Shown one piece after another: positions 12,591-23,900 of a stretch of DNA of 64,000 nt. Numbering within the stretch: the stretch's first letter is position 1; each line of letters begins with the position of its first letter. Source of the stretch: Entelurus aequoreus (Eukaryota > Chordata > Actinopteri > Syngnathiformes > Syngnathidae); assembly GCF_033978785.1 (NCBI RefSeq), contig NC_084743.1, positions 17,866,360 to 17,930,359 of the forward strand, written 5' to 3'. The notes beneath the pieces were generated by a model. It was not told where the DNA came from. It searched no databases and saw nothing but the letters and a program-made list of their open reading frames with translations. Both the position numbers and the translations under genes were made by a program.

Positions 12591-13089
12591 GTGGGTTTAT
12601 TTTCTACCCTTCGCGTTCATATTTCACTGTTTGTTGCATTTTTGTTGCGTTTCACTTGGTTGTAAAATATGTCGAATTATTTTGTCAATATTCAGTGTTT
12701 TATCCTTCATAGAAAAATTTAAAATCCCATTACGTTTTTTAAGGCGGTCTGTCATAACGTTTTTAGCATTCAATCAGACATTATTGTGAGGTTTTGTATT
12801 AGTGTTCCTAAAAATAGATATACCGGCCCCCAGACACATTTTTTTCTCTAAATGTGGCCCCCGGAGTCAAAATAATTGCCCAGGCCTGGTTTAAAGTCGT
12901 ATCCAACAATTGCGACAACGACTTTTTACTGTCAACTGAGTTTCTTTTTTTTAATGATTTCTGCTGGTGGTGTGCCTCCGCATTTTTTCAACGCAAAAAA
13001 ATGTGCCTTGGCTCAAAAAAGGTTGCAAAACACTGCATTATGGGGTAGCGTGAAGTGCATTATAATGTCTGCTGTCACCAAACGCGCAT

Positions 13090-13284
13090 CCCTGTGATAT
13101 TTGAGCCTCGCCGGCCGCCGTAGTAGGAATGTTGCTCCCAACAACAACACGCAACTGTCAAGGAAACTTCTGCTTCTCACTCCGCTGCACTGATTTAAAT
13201 CCGCACAGTTAACTTTACTCACCACTTCTATAACCACAGCCGAACAAGGATCTATTTAAGTCGGGGTTTTCCCCCCCAAAAGCT
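13090..13284 (+). promoter_or_regulatory. Putative ALS2 promoter with TATA-like box
   Basis: This short stretch is more GC-rich than its surroundings (CGCCGGCCGCCG near 13109) and lies just after a transposon stack that ends at 13035. A TATA-like element, CTATTTAAG, sits at 13252-13260, about 30 bases before a plausible transcription start. A consensus donor (GTAAGT) follows at 13317. The assignment rests on position upstream of the first alsin coding exon and on these motifs only. Confidence 0.4.
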
Positions 13285-13316
13285 GCCACTTCGTGCCAAG
13301 TTGACTTTGATAGTCG
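13285..13316 (+). other. als2: Putative non-coding first exon of ALS2 (5' UTR)
   Basis: The segment ends in TAGTCG followed by GTAAGTGTTG, a strong donor. It contains no ATG. Its 5' limit is inferred from the distance to the TATA-like box. It would splice to the acceptor at 17850-17851, across an intron filled by the 77-bp satellite. Confidence 0.35.
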
Positions 13317-14120
13317 GTAAGTGTTGTTTTCTTCGAAGAGTGAAGTTAGCTTAGCTGGTGTAGCATTAGGCTAAGTGTTGTTACATTAACATGACCTTTA
13401 GGCTTTTACATTGACGATATAAGTCCATAGTCTGCCCTGTTTTAGTCGGTGCACCGTGTCTAAATAAGCAAATACTTTCACAGGGATTAAATTCCAAGGT
13501 GTGTATTTGCAGGAACATGCAGCAACATGATGCATGGCAGTGATAGTTGCAACTTGTCAGCTTTAATTGCCACCAACATATTTGTTATTAACGCTTTTTT
13601 CATAGGGTGGTAAATTAATGGCAAGCATTATATTGTTGTTGTATAATGCAAGGGTACAGTATTTGTATAAATGCATGTGTATACTTTAAGGCTGTCAAAA
13701 ATAACGAGTTGTGTGATTAATTACAAAAAACATCACATAAACTACATCAATATTTTCGCTAATTATTTTTATTAACTCGTGTGAGAATCACAAAAAAACA
13801 GAATTAATCATGCATAGTTGCAGATTATTCTCACAATTTGTTTTTATTAGTTAATGCGATTAATCACAAAAACATGGCATTAATCGCGTATAGTTGCAGA
13901 TTATTCGCACAATTTTTTTGTATTAACTCATGTGATTAATCACAAAAAACATATAATTAATCATGTATAGTTGCAGATTATTCGAACAATTTATTTTTAT
14001 TACCTCATGTGATTAATCACAGAAACATTGCACAAATCCTGTATACCTGCAGATTAATCACACAATTTATTTGTATTAACTCGTGGTGAATCTCAAACAA
14101 ACACAGCATTAATCATGTAT

Positions 14121-14275
14121 ACCGTATTTTTCAGACTATAAATCGCAGTTTTTTTCATAGTTTGGCCGGGGGTGCGATTTATACTCCGGAGCGACTTATG
14201 TGTGAAATTATTAACACACTACCGTAAAATATCAAAAAACATTATTTAGCTCATTCATGTAAGAGACTAGACGTT
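14121..14275 (+). mobile_element. Truncated ACCGTATTTTTC Tc1-like MITE, copy 1 in satellite
   Basis: It matches the left part of the complete element at 57012-57547 (ACTATAAATCGCAG, GCGATTTATACTCCGGAG). It is cut at CTAGACGTTAGGGG, where another repeat family joins (AAAATCGATTCGAATTG). Confidence 0.75.
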
Positions 14276-15194
14276 AGGGGTGTGGGAAAAAATCGATTCG
14301 AATTGAATCGCGATTCTCACGTTGTGCGATTCAGAATCGATTCTCATTTTTAAAAAATCAATTTTTTTTATTTTTTATTTTCATTTTTTGTTCATTTTTA
14401 TTTATTTTTTTCATTTTTAAATTTTTTTTTAATTAATCAATCCAACAAAACAATACAGAGCAATACCACTTACTTCATGTGATTAATCACAAAAACATAG
14501 CATTAATCATATATAGTTGCAGATTATTCGCACAATTTATTTTTATTAACTCATGTGATTAATCACAAAAAACATATAATTAATGATGTATAGTTGCAGA
14601 TTATTCTCACAATTTGTTTTTATTAATTCATGTGATTAATCACAAAAACATGGCATTAATTGTGTATAGTTGCAGATTATTCTCGCAATTTATTTTTATT
14701 AGCTCATGTGATTAATCACAAAAAACATATATTAATCATGTATAGTTGCAGATTATTCGCACAATTTATTTTTATTAACTCATGATTAATCATAAAAGTA
14801 TTGCATTTATCATGCATAATTGCAGATTATTCACAATATTTATTTTGTTAACTCATGTGATTAAGCACAAAAAACATAGCATTAATCATGCACAGTTGCA
14901 GATTATTCTCACAATTTGTTTTTATTAGTTAATGCGATTAATCACAAAAACATGGCATTAATCGCGTACAGTTGCAGATTATTCGCACAATTTTTTTGTA
15001 TTAACTCATGTGATTAATCACAAAAAACATATAATTAATCATGTATAGTTGCAGATTATTCGAACAATTTATTTTTATTACCTCGTGATTAATCACAGAA
15101 ACATTGCACAAATCCTGTATACCTGCAGATTAATCACACAATTTATTTGTATTAACTCGTGGTGAATCGCAAAAAAACAGCATTAATCATGTAT

Positions 15195-15350
15195 ACCGTA
15201 TTTTTCAGACTATAAATCGCAGTTTTTTTCATAGTTCGGCCGTGGGGTGCGATTTATACTCAGGAGCGACTTATGTGTGAAATTATTAACACATTACCGT
15301 AAAATATCAAATAACATTATTTAGCTCATTCACGTAAGAGACTAGACGTT
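15195..15350 (+). mobile_element. Truncated ACCGTATTTTTC Tc1-like MITE, copy 2 in satellite
   Basis: It has the same left part and the same truncation joint as 14121-14275, about 1074 bases away, so the two were duplicated together with the satellite around them. Confidence 0.75.
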
Positions 15351-15972
15351 AGGGGTGTGGTAAAAAATCGATTCGAATTCGAATCGCGATTCTCACGTTG
15401 TGCGATTCAGAATCGATTGTCTTTTTTTTTTTTAATCAATTTTTTTTTTTTTTTTTTTTTGTTCATTTTTTGTTTTGTTCATTTTTTAATTTTTTTTAAA
15501 TTAATCAATCCAACAAAACAATACACAGCAATAACACTTACTTCATGTGATTAATCACAAAAACATAGCATTAATCATATATAGTTGCAAATTATTCGCA
15601 CAGTTTATTTTTATTAACTCATGATTAATCATAAAAATATCGCATTTATCATGCATAATTGCAGATTATTCACAATATTTATTTTTATTAACTCATGTGA
15701 TTAATCACAAAAAACATATAATTAATCATGTATAATTGCAGATTATTCTCACAATTTGTTTTTATTAATTCATGTGATTAATCACAAAAACATGGCATTA
15801 ATTGTGTATAGTTGCAGATTATTCTCGCAATTTATTTGTATTACCTCATGTGATTAATCACAAAAAACATGTATTAATCATGTATAGTTGCAGATTATTC
15901 GCACAATTTATTTTTATTAACTCATGATTAATCATAAAAATATCGCATTTATCATGCATAATTGCAGATTAC

Positions 15973-16090
15973 TGCGATGAGGTGGCGACTTGTCCAGGGT
16001 GTACGCCGCCTTCCGCCCGATTGTAGCTGGGATAGGCTCCAGCGCCCCCCGCGACCCCGAAGGGAATAAGCGGTACAAAAAAAAAATGGA
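15973..16090 (+). mobile_element. SINE/LINE-tail fragment (GGCGACTTGTCCAGGGTGTA family)
   Basis: It carries GGTGGCGACTTGTCCAGG, GATAGGCTCCAGCGCCC and an A-rich tail ending ATGGATGAATTG. A second copy is at 45476-45601. It interrupts one 77-bp unit: the satellite phrase AATTGCAGATTA is present on both sides. Confidence 0.8.
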
Positions 16091-17285
16091 TGAATTGCAG
16101 ATTATTCACAATAGTTATTTTGTTAACTCATGTGATTAAGCACAAAAAACTTAGCATTAATTATGTATAGTTGCAGATTATTCACACAATTTATTTTTAT
16201 TAACTCGTAGTTAATCACAAAAAACATTGCATTAATCATGCATAGTTGGAGATTATTCACAATATTTATTCTTAACAACTCATGTGATTAATGACAGAAA
16301 CATCGCACTAATCATGTATAGTTGCAGATTAATCACGCAATTTATTTTTATTAATTCATGTGATTAAGCACAAAAAACATAGCATTAATCATGTGTAGTT
16401 GCCGATTATTCACACAATTTATTTTTATTAACTCATGTGATTAATCACAAAAAAACACTGCATTACTCTTGCATAGTTGGAGATTATTCACAATATTTAT
16501 TCTTATTAACTCCTGTGAATGATCACAGAAACATTGCATTAATCATGTATAGTAGCAGATTAATCACATAATTTATTTTTATTAACTCATGTGGTTAATC
16601 GCAGAAAAACATAGCATTAAGTCATGCATAGTTGCAGATTATTCACACAATTTATTTTGATTAACTCACGTGATTAATCACAAAAACAGCATTAATCATG
16701 TATAGTTGCAGATTATTTGCAAAATTTATTTTATTAACTCGTGTGATAATCACCAAAAACATCGCATTAATCATGTATAGTTGCAGATTATTTGCACAAT
16801 TTATTTTTATTAACTCATGTGATTAATCACAAAAAACATAGCATTAATCATGTATAGTTGCAGATTATTCGCACAATTTATTTTTACTAACTCATGTGAT
16901 TAATCACAAAAAACATAATTAATCATGTATCTTTGCAAATGATTCGCACAATTTATTTTTATTAACTCATGTGATTAATCACAAAAAACATAATCATGTA
17001 TAGTTGCAGATTATTCGCACAATTTATTTTTATTACTTCATGTGATTAATCACAAAAACATAGCGTTAATCGTGTATAGTTGCAGATTATTTGCACAATT
17101 TATTTTTACCAACTCATGTGATTAATCACAAAAATCATAGCATTAATCATGTATAGTTGCAGATTATTCACCCAATTTATTCTTATTAACTCATGTGGTT
17201 AATCGCATAAAACATGTAATTTATTGTGATTATTATGACTAATCCAAATTCAAAAATGCGAATACTCTAATCAAAAATATTAATC

Positions 17286-17851
17286 ATTTGACAGCCCTAA
17301 TATTTAAGTAATTATTTAAATGTGGCATTATTAATTATATTGGAATCCAATACATAGATGTGTCAATTTATTTAATGTATTTTTTAACTTAATCATTTAA
17401 TTAAGTATTGATTTAATTACTTCTTGAATAATTATTTATTAAATGATTTAAATTATGACACATTTAAAAGGGTCAAATTATGATTATTTTTCTACATTTC
17501 AAACACTTTTGTGATGTAATTGCATTTGTGTGAAAATATTGTCTTTTTCTCAGTTATGCAAGCAAGTAACCTACTGTGATTAATCACGATTAATTCAAAA
17601 TGCAATTTTTCTAATGAAAAATATTCATTTGACAGCCCTAAAATAAATATGTCTTTAAATAATTATTTAAATGTGCCATTAAATAATTATATTGGAATTA
17701 AATACATAAATGTGTTATTAATAGAAGTACGTGTTAGTGTGATTAATCTGATTAAAAATATCAATCATTTGACAGCATTGGTATACTTGTGTAATTCTGT
17801 GTCAGTCTCTTTATTAACATTAACATTTGATACAGTGTGTCTTTTTTAAAG
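17286..17851. other. AT-rich non-coding intron sequence
   Basis: Contains GATTAATCACGATTAA and TTTGACAGCCCTA twice, resembling 25200-25400. These look like remnants of one interspersed family. No gene is seen. Confidence 0.45.
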
Positions 17852-17911
17852 CAACACAAGACCGCCTAAAACCCACAGACTGACCGTGATGGTGTCGGAA
17901 CAGAACAGAAG
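17852..17911 (+). CDS. als2: ALS2 coding exon c1 (start codon exon)
   Basis: The acceptor is CTTTTTTAAAG and the donor is AAG|GTTCAC, a weak one. The ATG at 17889-17891 has G at -3 and G at +4, a good initiation context. It encodes MVSEQNR plus two bases, which fit exactly the one base needed at the start of exon c2. Human alsin has a similarly short serine- and charge-rich beginning. No other upstream ATG joins c2 in phase as simply, but an alternative first exon is possible. Confidence 0.5.
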
Positions 17912-20900
17912 GTTCACTTGTCTCCTGCACATCCACACTTTCCTGGGAGTGAAGTGATTAGGATCTGTTAGAGAAACGTCGGGGAAGATGTCTTTCTTGT
18001 CTTTTGGAATGGCGATTCTGAAGTGATGGAGAACAAAGAGCACAGGTGAACACACACAGGGACATTTTCGGGACTGACAAAATAAGATGGCGGCAAAATA
18101 ACGTGGTCGTTGTCTGTCGCCCGTGCCTAACAGCGGTCTTGCAGAAGAGCAGGACAGCGTACCTCCTCAGCGAGGACTTCTCCACATTTGGCAGTCAGGG
18201 GGACCCAGTGAGCCTCTTTGCCCAGAAAGAGTGTGTCTTCCCCAGTGTGTCCTGCAGGTGGCCCTGGGAGAACACCATGGACTCCTGCTGGCACAGGGTA
18301 AGACGCTCGACAGTATGGAAGGGATTCACATGGCCCCATTAATCATTTTGCAATGCAGTCTGCTGAAAATGATGGAAAGCGCCACTCTACATAGCAACTG
18401 ACGCTATAGTCAAAGTTGGAATCGCCACAAAACACATTTAAAGATATTCAACCCTCTACTGGCGGCTGAAGTGGATAGTGCACCCCCGCCCCAATTTGTC
18501 ACGTTTCATGTGTCAGGTAAACCGCGACGAATAGGGCCATATGAATCCCCTCGAGGGATGATACTCGAAACCGGTTTTCCCGGTTGTTTGACAAGAAAAG
18601 AACCGAGTCCTCGGACTCGAATCCCTTTTTGAGAACCGGTACCCGTTATCGAGACCACTATAGTAAAGAAAAAGAGTTGATTCTTTATTCGAATCCCATC
18701 CCAACCAGAAATGCTCCGTGTGACATCACAAGAAATGACGTCACGTAGCTCAGTCATTAGGCCCAGATAGCGAAAGCAGGAAAACAATGGACGGGAAAAA
18801 GCGCTCTAAGGTGTAATAAAGTTCAAAACAAAAGCTATAATCCATCGAATAACTTTACTGAGAGATTTGAGCAGGGTACAAACACATGACAAACACTTTT
18901 ACGACCAACCGGAAACATAGCAACCAGGCTAGCAACGCACCTCGTTTACGGCAGCTGTCGCAACGTTCTTAAAGCAACCACAGCACATACATATATATAC
19001 AACATATATCTCCCTTTTTTAACTTTTGTTTTTCTCTCCTTGTAAACAAAACAAAATCACACTGTATATGTGTTGTCTGTCTAATTATAAATAATGCAGA
19101 CGAGGCGTGTTGGCTGAGTTCTTGACGTTTACTTTCACAGCGTGGCAACATGCAACACTTTTCGGGGTTACCGCGCATGCTCGTCACTCCCGTTGCATGA
19201 TGGGTAGTGTAGTTGTTATATTCTCTAGCTCATAACATCTTTCCCCATATAAAGAAATAATGTTAACTCAATAAAGTGTATTTCTTTTTTTAGCTTTAAC
19301 TTTTCATTTTGTAGCATTGTAACCACATTTGCAAACAACTTTTCTCTTCATAGAATTTTCTTTCAATAAAGAAATAAAGTGCAAAAATGTCAAAGCATCA
19401 TAACAAACAGTTATGTCAAATAGCAGCAGAATTGCACTTTTTGGAGAGCTGTATTATTTTCAGTTTTGTGCCCAAGGGACTGATTTTATTTAACACTATA
19501 TTATTATTTATACACCTATAGTGATCACAGAGACAGGTTGTTTTTGTGTTACTGTATATATTTGTTTCTCTGAAAAATCCCACTTAATATACTTTGGGTA
19601 ACAACAGTCAATATTTATTTATTTTATTTTATTTTTTTAGGTGAGTAACAGTCAATATTTATTTATTTATTAGATTTTATTTTTTTATTATATAATAAAA
19701 GTGAGCTTTTGTCAAACCAAATATTGTGTGTTTTTTTCCATATACAACAACCTATCTGGACTCGATAAGAGAATCGATAAGGAATCGGTTCGATAAGAGG
19801 ATTCGATAATAGGCTCGAACTCGATAATTCCTTATCAAACATCATCCCTAATGCCCTCCCTACTGTACGTGGACTTCAATCTTATTGTGTATCAAGTGGA
19901 ATCGTAACAGTGTTTTTGTTAGTAGATAAGAGATGTTTAAACCGTGGGCTGTATACAAAAAAATTGAATGTGAAGGGGCCAAATTTAGGGCTGCAAGATT
20001 TGGAGAAAAAACACAACTGCCATTTTTCTCTTCAAAATCACATAATATCTACGGATTTTCACACACACAAATGCAAATCATACTTGGTCAACAGCCATAC
20101 AGGTCACACTGAGGGTGACCGTATAAACAACTTTAACACTGTTACAAATATGCGCCACACTGTGAACCCACACCAAACAAGATTGACAAACACATTTCGG
20201 GAGAACATCCGCACCGTAACACAACATAAACACCACAAAACAAATACCCAGAACCCTTCCGCCCCCACCTCAACCTCCTCATGCTCTCTCAGGGAGAGCA
20301 TGTCCCAAATTCCAAGCTGCTGTTTTGAGGCATGTTAAAAAAAATAATGCACTTTGTGACTTCAATAATAAATATGGCAGTGCCATGTTGGCATTTTTTT
20401 TCCATAATTTGAGTTGATTTATTTTGGAAAACCTTGTTACATTGTTTAATGCATCCAGCTGGGCATCACAACAACATTAGGCATAATAATGTGTTAATTC
20501 CACGACTGTATATATCGGTATCGGTAATTGAGAGTTGGACAATATCGGATATCGGCAAAAAAGCCATTATCGGACATCTCTAATTTTATACATGTATCGT
20601 AAATTCCGGGCTACCGGTATTTAAGTCGCAACCATCAAATTTGAGAAGAAATAAATATTTTTAGATATATTAGCCGTACCGGGCCATAAGCCGCAGATAT
20701 ATACCGGTACGAAAGATTTTGTAAATGTTTATTTACATACCTTAATTGTTTCCAAAAGGTGCCTGCAACACGGCAGTAAAACGGCAGATCAAACAAAACA
20801 GAGGACATCGTCATGGACGCCACTAGCCGCGGAAGCTAGCTCTCCAATCAGCTAAACAGTGACGTTTTGCTGAATTTACAAAAATGAGACAATACAACAA

Positions 20901-23900
20901 GAAAAATTGTAAGTCAATAATACTAACGTAGACACTCGTAAACGTGTTAGCTTCATTACATTACGATAGCGCGTAGAAATATGCATGAAAACACTCCTAC
21001 AGACATCACACATGCGACGGTTTAGTAAGTAAGAATAGTCTTAGTTATATTGTAAAACTTACAAACGTTGCTTGGAGTGACGAATGAAGGATCCATACAA
21101 GTAGAAACGCTACGGAATGCTAAAAGACGGAACGGCACTTGTACTTCCGGTTGAAAGCTCAGTCTAAACAGAAGGGCACTGCAGCACTGGCAGTGAGCAA
21201 ACTCGTCCAAAAGATGGCCCCATAGCTCAAACAAACAGTAACACACCTATTCAATGTCTTTGCTTGTTTTGTTTTTTAAAATATTTGCAATATGGCTGTC
21301 AGCAAAGAAAAATCCATAAATTAGCCGCACCGTTTTATAAGCCGCAGGGCTCAAAGCGTAGGGGAAAAACATACCGTCTTGTAGTCTGGAATTTATGGTA
21401 AACTGCTTTTTGTTGACTAAAACGAGTGCTAATTCATTAGAAGGGGGTCCAGACTGCTTGCTTATTTCTGTAGACTACTGTACTCTTCTCTTCATTGCAA
21501 GTCAGTATAACATCGGCATAACTTCTTTTTTTTTTTTTTTTAAAGGTAAACTTACCACATATTCTTTACAGTCCAAACTTGACATTACCCCCCTTGTCGT
21601 CCCCCAGGTGGTCAGGTGTACTCCTTTGGAGAGCTGCTCTGGAGGGGCCTCAGCGTTCCAGTGTCAACCCCAGTGTTGGAGGTCTCCCTACAAGGGACGA
21701 CGGTGGTCCGCGTGGCCTCCGGGGGTTTCCATTGCGGAGCGCTGAGTGAGCAGGGCGGCGTGTACATGTGGGGGGAGAACACTGCCGGACAGTGTGGGCC
21801 GACTGAGGGTGGCACAGACTCAAATGTTACTGGTCAGTCATCGCCTCACTTTCTGTTTTCTTTCCCTCCTTCTCTTGTGGCGCATTTCCTCTGTGGTTAC
21901 TACGCTATAATCAAGTCTGTCCTCCTGACATTAATCATGTAGTTTCCATTTTTCTCCTTCTTGTGCATCACTTCAGAGTAAGTGGCATTTGTTCCAAACA
22001 CCCAGTTATGCCTCGTGTTCAACCACCACATGTGTTCACCTAGAAACTTTCTCATCTTAGTTAAGCAGCAAAGAAAAGTGTGAGCTAGCTATTTTTTAAT
22101 CACACAAATCACAAACTGGATAACATCTCAGAGAAGCTTTCCACTTTGCAAGGCGAAATTAAACACCCAGTTATGCCTCGTGTTCCTTAACCACAGAGCA
22201 GTTCACCTACTAACTTTTTCATCTTAGTTAAGCAGCAAAGAAAAATGTGAGCTAGCTATCTATTTTTGTTTTGTTTTTTGCTCTATGCTTTTTTAACCTG
22301 TAAAGCACTTTGGTTCAATTTAAAAGTTGTCGTAAACGTGCTATATAAATAAAGTTGACTTGACTTGACTTGACTAATCACACAAATCAGAAACTGGATA
22401 ACATCTCGGTGAAGCTTTCCGCTTTGCAAGGCGAAATTAAACACACAGTTATGCCTCGTGTTCAATAACCACAGATCACCTAGCAACTTTCTCATCTTAT
22501 TTAAGAAGCAAAGAAAAGTGTGAGCTAGCTATTTTTTTAATCACAAAAATCACAAACTGGATAACATCTTGGAGAAGCTTTCCGCTTTGCAAGGGTAAAT
22601 TAAACACCCAGTTATGCCTCGTGTTCAATAACCACAGAGCCGACCGAGCATGTGTTCACCTAGCAACTTTCTCATCTTAGCTAAGCAGCAAAGAAAAGTG
22701 TGAGCTAGCTATTTTTTTAATCACAAAAATCACAAACTGGATAACATCTCGGAGAAGCTTTCCTCTTTGCAAGGCGAAATTAAACACCCAGTTACGCTTC
22801 GTGTTCAACAACCACAGAACCGAGCATGTGTTCACCTCTGAACCTTCTCATCTTAGTTAAGCAACAAAGAAAAGTGTGAGCTAGCTATTTTTTAATCACA
22901 CAAATCACAAACTGGATAACATCTCGGAGAAGCTTTCCGCTTTGCAAGGCGAAAGTAAACACCCGGTTATGCCTCGGGTTCAATAACCACAGACTAAAAT
23001 AGTGTTCACCTAGAAACCTTCTCACCTTAGTTAAGCAGCAAATAAAAGTGTGAGCTAGCTATTTTTTAAATCACACAAATCACAAACTACATAACATCTC
23101 GGAGAAGCTTTCCGCTTTGCAAGGCGAAAATAAACACCCAGTTATGCCTCATGTTCAATAACCACAGATCACCTAGCAACTTTTTCATCTTATTTAAGAA
23201 GCAAAGAAAAGTGTGAGCTGGCTATTTTTTAATCACACAAATCACAAACTGGATAACATCTTGGAGAAGCTTTCCGCTTTGCAAGGGGAAATTAAACACC
23301 CAGTTATGCTTCATGTTCAATAACCACAGAGCCGACCGAGCATGTGTTCACCTAGCAACTTTCTCATCTTAGTTAAGCAGCAAAGAAAAGTGTGAGCTAG
23401 CTATTTTTTTAATCACAAAAACCACAAACTGGATAACATCTCGGAGAAGCTTTCCTCTTTGCAAGGCGAAATTAAACACCCAGTTAGGCTTCGTGTTCAA
23501 CAACCATAGAACCGAGCATGTGATCACCTCTGAACCTTCTCATCTTAGTTAAGCAACAAAGAAAAGTGTGAGCTAGCTATTTTTTAATCACACAAATCAC
23601 AAACTGGATAACAACTCGGAGAAGCTTTCCGCTATGCAAGGCGAAATTAAACACCCGGTTATGCCTCGGGTTCAATAACCACAGACTAAAATAGTGTTCA
23701 CCTAGAAACCTTCTCACCTTAGTTAAGCAGCAAAGAAAAGTGTGAGCTAGCTATTTTTTAAATCACACAAATCACAAACTAGATAACATCTCGGAGAAGC
23801 TTTCCGCTTTGCAAGGCGAAAGTAAACCCCCAGTTATGCCTCGTGTTCAATAACAACAGACTAAAATAGTGTTCACCTAGAAACGTTCTCACCTTAATTA

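Larger units (their letters stand above)
11591..12888 (+). mobile_element. hAT-like element B nested in A
   Basis: It begins CAGACCTGGACAAATG and ends AATTGCCCAGGCCTG. The flanking GTTTAAAC and GTTTAAAG match at 7 of 8 bases, and the intact A copy at 59.2 kb has the unsplit site. Subterminal GGCCCGGGGGCC and TGGCCCCCGG blocks are mirrored at the two ends. Confidence 0.85.
10836..13035 (+). mobile_element. hAT-like element A, host of two nested elements
   Basis: The ends are CAGTGTTTTTCAACC and GGTTGCAAAACACTG, inverted copies of one another. The flanks TGTTATGG and CATTATGG agree at 6 of 8 bases. An uninterrupted copy lies inverted at 59082-59937. The 1.3-kb excess here is the insertion at 11591-12888. 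Confidence 0.85.
13690..17285. repeat. 77-bp AT-rich satellite in the first ALS2 intron
   Basis: The unit includes ACTCATGTGATTAATCACAA, ATTAATCATGTATAGTTGCA and GATTATTCGCACAATTTATT, 77 bases in all. Roughly 40 units are present, many degraded. A block of about 1.07 kb repeats as a higher-order unit (landmarks 14121 and 15195; 14281 and 15355). Foreign pieces at 14121-14460, 15195-15540 and 15973-16090 interrupt it. Confidence 0.92.

Noticed and set aside
19910..20338. 142-codon plus-strand frame and its relative at 51548-51940 (minus)
   Set aside because: Both lie inside the long-subfamily hAT and lack transposase motifs; they look like chance frames in repeat sequence.
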